Below are positions 1 to 6,963 of a DNA stretch of 11,302 nucleotides, piece by piece. The notes beneath the pieces were generated by a model. It had not been told where the DNA came from and made no database searches. It was given only the letters and a program-made list of their open reading frames with translations. The translations under genes and the position numbers were made by a program. This stretch comes from Chloroflexota bacterium (GTDB lineage: Bacteria; Chloroflexota; Anaerolineae; Caldilineales; Caldilineaceae), in assembly GCA_003451595.1 (NCBI GenBank), contig DMDA01000015.1, positions 3,260 to 14,561 of the forward strand. Reading direction: 5' to 3'. Each line of letters begins with the position of its first letter. Within the stretch, counting starts at the first letter, position 1.

Positions 1-168
1 CTGGAACTCTTTGTCGGTCTTGGACTTGAGATAAACTTCCTCCAGTTCATCCAGGGCTGGCATCAAGGTTTCGGGCACAAATTTGCCCCCATAAGGGCCA
101 AAGTGACCGGACTCGTCGGGCCAGGCCGCATAGTTCACTGTTGGACGTGTCGTAGCCGGTGCACTCAT
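1..168 (-). CDS. trpB: Tryptophan synthase beta chain, N-terminal fragment cut by the window edge
   Basis: This is the first 56 codons of a minus-strand gene that runs off the left edge. The ATG is at 168-166, and a GGGGGAG ribosome binding site at 183-177 sits 8 bases upstream. The translation contains GHFGPYGGKFVPETLMPAL followed by an acidic helix, which matches the conserved N-terminus of TrpB, the PLP enzyme that condenses indole with serine to make tryptophan. The PLP lysine and the rest of the catalytic domain lie outside the window, so completeness cannot be judged. It starts 22 bases after the plsY stop and is probably co-transcribed with it. No trpA or trpF is visible. The identification rests on a short but characteristic stretch. 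Confidence 0.88.
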   Translation of the reverse strand, partial: MSAPATTRPTVNYAAWPDESGHFGPYGGKFVPETLMPALDELEEVYLKSKTDKEFQ

Positions 169-190
169 CAATCAGTCTCCCCCATCTGCA

Positions 191-856
191 TCACCACAAA
201 GTGATGATGCGTTCCTTCTGCTCGCGTAACTTCTCACGATTCGGGCGCAGCGCAATCAACACCGCCGCCAGCACCATCACACCGTAGATGGCAAAGGGCC
301 ACGGCGAAATTTCATCGACGGAGAGGATCAAGAAAAGCGCAAACGCCGACACTGCCACGGCGAAAGTGCCGATGGAGGCGATGCGCGCCCACCAGATCAG
401 GAAGGCGCCGATGATGATCGTTACGCCGCCGACCAGCGGGTTGAGCGCCAGCGTCGTCGCCGCCGTGGTGATGCCGCCGGCGCCTCCCTTGAAGCCGTTG
501 AGAAATGACCAGTTGTGCCCAATCACGGCGAAGCCGCCCGCCAGCGCCGCCGCCAGATCGAGCGCCAGCTTGCGCAACTGCGCCTCGTCCACAGACATCG
601 TCGTCGGTTCAGGGAAGAGTAGGTAGAAGAGCCAGCGCACCAACAGCACCGCCACGGCGCCCTTGACAGCATCCCCAATGATCGTGGGAATTGCCGCCTT
701 CAAACCAGCGGCGCGCCAGGCATTGGTGCCGCCGATGCGACCACTGCCCACTGTGCGGATATCGACGCCGTACATCCGACATACCCACAATCCTACTGGG
801 ATTGACCCGAACAGATAGCCGATCAATGCCGCCAACGGTATGAATGCCCAGATCAT
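191..856 (-). CDS. plsY: Acyl-phosphate:glycerol-3-phosphate acyltransferase (PlsY family), with atypical motifs
   Basis: This 221-residue protein has several hydrophobic spans and fits PlsY, the membrane enzyme that transfers an acyl group from acyl-phosphate to glycerol-3-phosphate at the first step of phospholipid synthesis. Motif 1 is visible at residues 34-48 (R34, GSGRIGGTN, R48), after an N-terminal GSIP at 17-20. Motif 2 lies at 113-129 (GHNWSFLNGFKGGAGG). The C-terminal cytoplasmic loop keeps N206 and E215. Departures from consensus are GSGN to GSGR in motif 1, GGKG to GGAG in motif 2, and no clear motif 3 histidine (R204 sits about there). The ATG is supported by a strong GGGGGGAG site 7 bases upstream. 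It lies between tpx and trpB. Its substrate is also the GlpK product encoded on the other strand, though the two genes are not in one operon. The family call is firm. Full activity is less certain because of the motif changes. Confidence 0.85.
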   Translation of the reverse strand: MIWAFIPLAALIGYLFGSIPVGLWVCRMYGVDIRTVGSGRIGGTNAWRAAGLKAAIPTIIGDAVKGAVAVLLVRWLFYLLFPEPTTMSVDEAQLRKLALDLAAALAGGFAVIGHNWSFLNGFKGGAGGITTAATTLALNPLVGGVTIIIGAFLIWWARIASIGTFAVAVSAFALFLILSVDEISPWPFAIYGVMVLAAVLIALRPNREKLREQKERIITLW

Positions 857-947
857 GCGTCGCTCCCCCCTTTCCTCAACCTGACCGATGTGCTGTCTGT
901 TTTTGCTTTCTATGGAGATGCCCCTCCAGATGCTGCCTGCGAGGCGC

Positions 948-1460
948 CTAGAGCAGCGCCCGCACCGCCGCCAGCGCCGCGTCGTAATTGGGATGCTGGC
1001 CGATGCCCGGCACGTACTCCACGTAGCGGATCACATCGTCGGCGTCGATCACAAAGATGGCGCGCTGTTCAGCCCCCAGATCAGGCACAGCAGTGCCGTA
1101 CGCCTTGCCAAAGTCCAAATTGAGATAATCAGAGAGCATCAATACGCGCTCGACGCCTGCCGCGCCGCACCAACGTTTCTGTGCCATCGGCAGATCAACG
1201 CTCACCGTGACGACGACGACTTTTTCACCCAAAGTGGCGGCTTCCTGGTTCATGCGCCGCGTCTGCGCATCGCACACGCTGGTGTCGATGCTGGGCACAA
1301 CGCTGACCAATCGAATCTTGCCTGCGGTGTCGGCCAGCAATTTGGATTTCGCCAGGAACCCTGTCGCCAGTTCGACCTCAGGCGCCTTGTCGCCTGGGCG
1401 CAACGCGTCACCCAAAACGCGCAACTGGAGGTCACGGAATGCAACAGTACGCTCACTCAT
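948..1460 (-). CDS. tpx: Thiol peroxidase (atypical 2-Cys peroxiredoxin)
   Basis: The 170-residue protein matches Tpx, a cytoplasmic peroxiredoxin that reduces hydroperoxides using thioredoxin. The peroxidatic cysteine is C63 in PSIDTSVCD (residues 56-64), very close to the family PSLDTxVCD. The resolving cysteine is C98 in RWCGAAG, as expected for the atypical 2-Cys mechanism in which an intramolecular disulfide forms. The length is typical for the family, and there is no signal peptide. The ATG at 1460-1458 has an AAAGGA site 7 bases upstream. The gene lies 89 bases after the bactofilin stop and 91 bases before plsY, so it may be read with its neighbours or from its own promoter; I could not find a convincing promoter in the gap. 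Confidence 0.95.
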   Translation of the reverse strand: MSERTVAFRDLQLRVLGDALRPGDKAPEVELATGFLAKSKLLADTAGKIRLVSVVPSIDTSVCDAQTRRMNQEAATLGEKVVVVTVSVDLPMAQKRWCGAAGVERVLMLSDYLNLDFGKAYGTAVPDLGAEQRAIFVIDADDVIRYVEYVPGIGQHPNYDAALAAVRALL

Positions 1461-1549
1461 CTTGCTTTCCTTTCAACTATGCAGCTCAACGCTGTCTGGA
1501 TTGGGTTTGGTGTGGCAACCAAGAGGTCGCCAGCAAAATTGTATGTGGT

Positions 1550-2002
1550 TTACTCAACCGGGAATGTGGGCGGCGTCCCCGATGACGCGTCGCCTGTCAA
1601 CACCGGGATCGTCGGGTTGGCCGGCGGCGACGGCGGTTTGACATCCGTCATCGTGTCGGCGCGAATATTGACGGCAGCGCGCATCAGCACGTTGTCATCC
1701 ATGTAAAAGCTATTGACATTGAGCACGCCACCGACCTGACTGCCGTTGAGAAGTTCCACGCGCTCAGCCTGGATGACGCCCTTGAACTTGCCGCGAATAC
1801 TGACCACCCGGGCGACAATGTCACAATTGACCGTCGCCGTCTCGGTCAGAATCACATTGGCAGGCGTCTCGATGCGTCCCTGGTTGACGGCGCCATCGAT
1901 GCGGATGCTGGCGTCGCATTGAAGTTGTCCACTAAAAGTAGCGCGCGCGCCGATCAAAACTTCGATTGCGTCCGGTTCCGGGCGCGAGGTGCGACCAAAC
2001 AC
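1550..2002 (-). CDS. Bactofilin (polymer-forming cytoskeletal protein)
   Basis: This 150-residue protein has the bactofilin (formerly DUF583) pattern. A short polar N-terminus leads into repeated beta-strand turns with regularly spaced Val/Ile and Gly from about residue 15 to 110 (for example IGARATFSGQL, IRIDGAV, VSIRGKFKGVI, VELLNGSQVGGVL). This repeat pattern forms the right-handed beta-helix that polymerises without nucleotides. The tail from about 120 to 150 is rich in Pro, Ser and Thr and probably disordered. Bactofilins act as scaffolds for cell shape, wall enzymes or chromosome positioning; which role applies here is not visible. Translation starts at GTG 2002-2000. The AGGAGG site at 2013-2008 overlaps the stop codon of prs, which suggests coupled translation. 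Confidence 0.88.
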   Translation of the reverse strand: MFGRTSRPEPDAIEVLIGARATFSGQLQCDASIRIDGAVNQGRIETPANVILTETATVNCDIVARVVSIRGKFKGVIQAERVELLNGSQVGGVLNVNSFYMDDNVLMRAAVNIRADTMTDVKPPSPPANPTIPVLTGDASSGTPPTFPVE

Positions 2003-2011
2003 AGATGCCTC

Positions 2012-2968
2012 CTACGACAAAATCAGCTTCGACGAGATGCTCTCGCCGCGATAGATGCGGTCGATGATGTCTGCCAACAGTTGCGCCACTGAGAGCACCA
2101 CCAGCTTGGGATGACGCTTGCTCTCCGGCACGGGAATCGTGTTCATCACCACCAGACGTTCGATCCGGTCATCTTCATCCAGTCGCTTGAGCGCTGTCGG
2201 CAGCAACACCGGATGCGTGATGGCAAAATAGGCGCCTCCAGTGGCGCCGGCATCATAGAGCGCATCGATCTGCTTGAGCACGCTCCCGCCCGCCATCACA
2301 TCGTCAATGATAATCGGGCGCCGCCCCTGAATGTCGCCTACCACGTGCGTCGTCTCCGTCGTGCTGAAGTCAGTCCGCCGTTTGTGCATGACCACCAACG
2401 GCAGGTTCAGCAGTTCAGCATACTTACCCGCCATGCTCGCGCGCCCCACATCCGGGCTGACGATGGCAGCGTCGGCAAATTCTGGCGTTCGGAAATAGTC
2501 GGCCAGCAGATGCACGGCGCTCAACGGATCAACCGGGATGTTGAAAAAGCCCTGAATGGCGCGATTGTGAATATCGACGTAGATCACCCGGCGCGCCCCA
2601 GCCATTTCGATCATGTTCGCCACCACGCGTGCACTGATCGCCTCACGCCCTTTTGCCATCCGCTCCTGCCGCGCGTACGGGAAATAGGGCATCACCACAC
2701 TCACACTGTGGGCGCTGGCGCGGCGAAATGCGTCAAGATAAAGCAGCAACTCGATCAGATGTTCGTTGACTGGTTCGCTGCACGGCTGGATGAAAAAGAT
2801 ATCTTGATCGCGCACCACCTCGTCCAGCATCACATGAATCTCGCTATCCGGCATGCGTCGCGTCGTCGCACGCCCCAAATTGACGTGCAGGAGATCGGCA
2901 ATTTCGCGCGCCAGGGCGGGATGAGCAGAACCAGTGAAAATGCGTAGTGGATGGTAAGATTGAACCAC
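2012..2968 (-). CDS. prs: Ribose-phosphate pyrophosphokinase (PRPP synthetase), divergent at the ribose-phosphate loop
   Basis: The 318-residue protein has the length and layout of PRPP synthetase, which makes 5-phosphoribosyl 1-pyrophosphate from ribose-5-phosphate and ATP for nucleotide, His and Trp synthesis. Visible motifs are PYARQER at 97-103, the signature around DIHNRAIQGFFNIPVD at 132-147 with the metal-site H134, and KRR at 196-198 in the catalytic loop region. The ribose-5-phosphate loop reads DDVMAGGS at 222-229, one residue shorter than the usual DDxIDTxGT and without its Asp-Thr. The signature also has Ala where Gln is usual (RAIQ for xQIQ). Translation starts at GTG 2968-2966 with a GAGGAGG site about 4 bases upstream. 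It is the first gene of the minus-strand block, under a likely promoter at 3064-3038. It could be a specialised paralog rather than the housekeeping enzyme. Confidence 0.9.
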   Translation of the reverse strand: MVQSYHPLRIFTGSAHPALAREIADLLHVNLGRATTRRMPDSEIHVMLDEVVRDQDIFFIQPCSEPVNEHLIELLLYLDAFRRASAHSVSVVMPYFPYARQERMAKGREAISARVVANMIEMAGARRVIYVDIHNRAIQGFFNIPVDPLSAVHLLADYFRTPEFADAAIVSPDVGRASMAGKYAELLNLPLVVMHKRRTDFSTTETTHVVGDIQGRRPIIIDDVMAGGSVLKQIDALYDAGATGGAYFAITHPVLLPTALKRLDEDDRIERLVVMNTIPVPESKRHPKLVVLSVAQLLADIIDRIYRGESISSKLILS

Positions 2969-3037
2969 GCCCCCTCCTCGTTGCCAGGCTAGGATGTGAG
3001 TAAAGAACGCTTGATCGCACAGCTACCGTCACGCAAA

Positions 3038-3064
3038 ATTATATGATAGCATGAAGGGAGTCAA
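3038..3064 (-). promoter_or_regulatory. Likely promoter for the prs-bactofilin transcript
   Basis: On the minus strand a TTGACT hexamer (3064-3059) is followed after 15 bases by TATAAT (3043-3038), a perfect -10 match and a 5-of-6 -35 match. The spacer is shorter than the usual 16-18 bases. Transcription would begin near 3031, leaving a leader of about 60 bases before the prs GTG at 2968. The same AT-rich patch lies just upstream of rdgB and also contains a plus-strand TATGAT at 3042-3047, so the two promoters may overlap. I found no good plus-strand -35 box at normal spacing. Confidence 0.5.
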
Positions 3065-3073
3065 TAATTTGCC

Positions 3074-3709
3074 GTGCCACGAAAGACAAAGATGAACAGC
3101 GCCAAACTACTCGTCGCCACTCACAACCCTGGCAAAGCCCGTGAATACGCCCGGTTGCTCGCCGACCTTCCCCTGGCTGTGACCTGGCTCGCCGACGTCA
3201 ACATCGCTGATGCAGTCGAGGAGACGGGTGCAACATTTACAGAGAACGCCTTGCTGAAAGCACGGCATTATGCGGAGTTGACCGGATTGCTGACCTGGGC
3301 TGACGACAGCGGTCTGGAGGTCGATGCGTTGGGCGGTGAGCCAGGCGTCTTTTCGGCGCGCTACGGCGGGCCAGGACTCTCAGACCAGCAGCGGTGCGCC
3401 GTGTTGCTCACCGCCCTGAACGGGACGCCAGAGCCGCAACGCACGGCCCGCTTCCGCTGCGTCGTAGCGCTGGCGCACCCCGATGGGCGCACCTGGACGA
3501 CTACAGGTGCAGTCGAGGGGTGCATCCTGACCGCACCGCGCGGCGCCAATGGCTTTGGTTACGACCCGGTCTTCTTCGTACCTGCCTATGCCGCGTCGAT
3601 GGCGGAACTACCTGCGGCAGTCAAAAATCAGATCAGCCACCGGGCCATCGCAGCGGCGCACGCGCGGCGCCTGCTGGCCGATCTGCTTGCGGGAGGGTTG
3701 ATGGAATGA
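3074..3709 (+). CDS. rdgB: dITP/XTP pyrophosphatase (RdgB/HAM1 family)
   Basis: This protein hydrolyses non-canonical purine triphosphates (dITP, XTP) to monophosphates and keeps them out of DNA and RNA. Family motifs are visible in order: ATHNPGK at 15-21, FTENALLKA at 55-63, the ADDSGLEVDAL core at 76-86 with the probable catalytic Asp D78, GVFSARYGG at 91-99, GANGFGYDPVFFVP at 137-150, and K164-N165 with SHR at 168-170. Two starts are possible. The GTG at 3074 gives 211 residues and has AAGGGAG 13 bases upstream. The ATG at 3092 gives 205 residues, closer to the usual family N-terminus, but has little ribosome binding site. The gene ends by overlapping dhaK by 4 bases (ATGA), making it the head of the glycerol/dihydroxyacetone operon although its function is unrelated. 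Confidence 0.93.
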   Translation: MPRKTKMNSAKLLVATHNPGKAREYARLLADLPLAVTWLADVNIADAVEETGATFTENALLKARHYAELTGLLTWADDSGLEVDALGGEPGVFSARYGGPGLSDQQRCAVLLTALNGTPEPQRTARFRCVVALAHPDGRTWTTTGAVEGCILTAPRGANGFGYDPVFFVPAYAASMAELPAAVKNQISHRAIAAAHARRLLADLLAGGLME

Positions 3710-4701
3710 AAAAGCTAATCAACAATCCAGCGATCGTCGTCGAAGAGGCCTTGTCAGGCATGGCGCACGCTTACCCACATCTGCTGCGCGTTAACTTCTG
3801 TCCCAATTACATTGTCCGCGCTGATGCCCCGCGGCGTGGCAAAGTCGCCGTGATTGCGGGCGGCGGCAGCGGGCACGAACCAATGCACGGCGGCTTTGTT
3901 GGCCTCGGCATGTTGGACGCCGCCTGCCCTGGCCCGATTTTCACTTCCCCCTCGCCTGATCAGATTTTGGCCGCCGCAGCAGCGGTTGACGGCGGCGCCG
4001 GTTTGCTCTTTATCGTGAAGAATTACACCGGGGATGTGCTGAACTTCGCCATCGCTGCCGAAGAATGCCAGCTTGCCGGCGTGCCAGTGCAAACCGTTCT
4101 GATCCACGACGATGTCGCTGTCGAAGACAGCCTCTACACAGCCGGGCGGCGCGGCGTCGGCGTCACTGTCCTGGCGGAAAAAATCTGCGGCGCGGCAGCA
4201 GAAGCCGGCGCGTCATTGGAAGAGGTCGCCGCCATCGGACGCAAGGTGAGCGAACAGGGGCGCAGCATGGGCGTGGCGCTCACCTCATGCATCGTGCCCG
4301 CCGTCGGCCGCCCAACCTTCGTGCTACCCGACGACGAGATGGAAATCGGGATCGGCATCCACGGCGAGCCAGGGCGCAGGCGCGCACCGCTGCAGTCCGC
4401 AGACGCGATCACAGACATCTTGGCCACCACCATCTTCGATGACCTGCCCTTTACGCGCGGCAGCCGTGTGATTGCCCTGGTCAACGGCATGGGCGGCACG
4501 CCGCTGATGGAGCTATACATCATCTTCCGGCGCCTGGCAGAATTGTGCGAGGAGCGCGACATCACAATCAGCCGCAACCTGATTGGCAATTACATCACGG
4601 CGCTGGAAATGGCCGGATGTTCGCTCACGCTGCTTGCCGTTGACGACGAGTTGTTGCATTGGTGGGATGCACCAGTGCATACACCAGCGTTGCGTTGGTA
4701 G
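3706..4701 (+). CDS. dhaK: Dihydroxyacetone kinase, substrate-binding subunit DhaK (PTS-dependent type)
   Basis: The 331-residue protein binds dihydroxyacetone covalently and receives phosphate from ADP/ATP held on DhaL, giving dihydroxyacetone phosphate. It matches E. coli DhaK over nearly its whole length. GGGSGHEP at 52-59 includes H57, NYTGD at 106-110 includes D110, and GIGIHGEPG at 215-223 includes H219. These correspond with a one-residue shift to E. coli H56, D109 and the hemiaminal-forming H218. The C-terminus WDAPVHTPALRW is also typical. It lacks a short insertion found in E. coli DhaK before the C-terminal third, and it has no fused kinase domain, so it is the two-subunit type that relies on DhaL and DhaM. 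The ATG at 3706 overlaps the rdgB stop (ATGA), which supports this start and translational coupling. Confidence 0.96.
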   Translation: MKKLINNPAIVVEEALSGMAHAYPHLLRVNFCPNYIVRADAPRRGKVAVIAGGGSGHEPMHGGFVGLGMLDAACPGPIFTSPSPDQILAAAAAVDGGAGLLFIVKNYTGDVLNFAIAAEECQLAGVPVQTVLIHDDVAVEDSLYTAGRRGVGVTVLAEKICGAAAEAGASLEEVAAIGRKVSEQGRSMGVALTSCIVPAVGRPTFVLPDDEMEIGIGIHGEPGRRRAPLQSADAITDILATTIFDDLPFTRGSRVIALVNGMGGTPLMELYIIFRRLAELCEERDITISRNLIGNYITALEMAGCSLTLLAVDDELLHWWDAPVHTPALRW

Positions 4702-4715
4702 CTGGTTACATCGCC

Positions 4716-4746
4716 CGCTTGAGAATTGGACGCTTGAGAATTGGAC
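4716..4746 (+). repeat. Perfect 15-base tandem duplication upstream of dhaL
   Basis: The unit CGCTTGAGAATTGGA occurs twice head to tail (4716-4730 and 4731-4745), and the identity continues one base further. It fills much of the short gap between dhaK and dhaL. The second copy carries TTGGA, which sits 7 bases before the likely dhaL ATG at 4753, and a TTG at 4741 in the dhaL reading frame. The duplication may have arisen by slippage. Its effect on translation is unknown. Confidence 0.85.
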
Positions 4747-4752
4747 AACATC

Positions 4753-5415
4753 ATGACGCCCACGCCTATGGTCGAAATCGCATCGATGATTGCCTGGATA
4801 AACCGGTATGCAGATAGAATTTCCGAGCATCAGGCGTGGCTGACTGCGCTGGACGCCGAAATCGGTGACGCCGATCACGGCATCAACATGCAGCGCGGCT
4901 TCGAGGAGGTGCGGATGCGGTTGGCGCACGAACACGTGGACGATCTCGGCGTCTTGTTCAAGGGCATCGGCATGACGCTGCTTTCCAAAGTGGGCGGCGC
5001 CAGCGGCCCCCTGTATGGGACGCTATTCCTGCGCATGGGCATGGTGGCCGCTGGCAAACAGACGCTGACGCCGGTGGAGTTTGCCAACGCAGTCGCAGCG
5101 GGCGTCGAAGGCATCCGACAGCGAGGCAGCGCGCGCCCCGGCGACAAAACGATGGTTGACGCCTTGATGCCAGCCATCATCGCCCTGCATCAGGCGCTCG
5201 ACGATGGCGCCACACTGTGTGCGGCGCTGCAAGCCGCCGCCGCCGCCGCCGAAGCAGGCATGAAAGCCACAATCCCGATGCAGGCGTACAAAGGGCGCGC
5301 CAGCTATCTGGGGCCGCGCAGCATCGGGCATCAAGACCCGGGCGCCACTTCAGCCTTTCTACTCGTCCAGAGCGCCGCCGAATCACTCTGTGCGGCGGAA
5401 CATAACAGTGATTGA
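4753..5415 (+). CDS. dhaL: Dihydroxyacetone kinase, ADP-binding subunit DhaL
   Basis: DhaL carries a tightly bound ADP that is rephosphorylated in place by DhaM and donates phosphate to dihydroxyacetone on DhaK. From the ATG at 4753 it has 220 residues (E. coli about 210). The metal-nucleotide loop reads LDAEIGDADHGINMQRGF, with D34, D39 and D41 matching E. coli D30, D35 and D37. GGASGPLYG and the C-terminal KGRASYLGPRSIGHQDPGATS are also characteristic. Three starts are possible: TTG 4741, ATG 4753 and ATG 4768. I chose 4753 for its TTGGA at 7 bases; 4768 would give an N-terminus most like E. coli. It lies 51 bases after dhaK and 28 bases before glpK. Confidence 0.94.
   Translation: MTPTPMVEIASMIAWINRYADRISEHQAWLTALDAEIGDADHGINMQRGFEEVRMRLAHEHVDDLGVLFKGIGMTLLSKVGGASGPLYGTLFLRMGMVAAGKQTLTPVEFANAVAAGVEGIRQRGSARPGDKTMVDALMPAIIALHQALDDGATLCAALQAAAAAAEAGMKATIPMQAYKGRASYLGPRSIGHQDPGATSAFLLVQSAAESLCAAEHNSD
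5233..5250 (+). repeat. (GCC)6 trinucleotide run inside dhaL
   Basis: Six consecutive GCC codons encode an Ala tract in the helical C-terminal half of DhaL. The run is in frame and would be a possible site for length variation between strains. Confidence 0.7.
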
Positions 5416-5443
5416 TTTCGACCTGCCAGGAAGGGGACAGTGC

Positions 5444-6958
<1,515 letters not shown>

Positions 6959-6963
6959 ACGAT

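Noticed and set aside
911..926. Possible terminator hairpin (TGGAG/CTCCA) between tpx and plsY
   Set aside because: The stem is only five base pairs and no U-rich tract follows in the direction of transcription.
888..2947. Plus-strand open frames of 272 and 278 codons over tpx, the bactofilin and prs
   Set aside because: They lie opposite well-supported genes, have no recognisable domains and show the composition typical of reverse-strand shadows.
3011..3047. Plus-strand promoter using TTGATC at 3011-3016 with TATGAT at 3042-3047
   Set aside because: The spacer would be 25 bases, too long for a standard sigma-70-type promoter, so only the -10-like element is mentioned.
3394..3705. Upstream extension of the dhaK frame over the end of rdgB
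   Set aside because: The extension overlaps conserved rdgB motifs in another frame, and the ATG at 3706 gives exactly the conserved DhaK N-terminus (MKKLIN).
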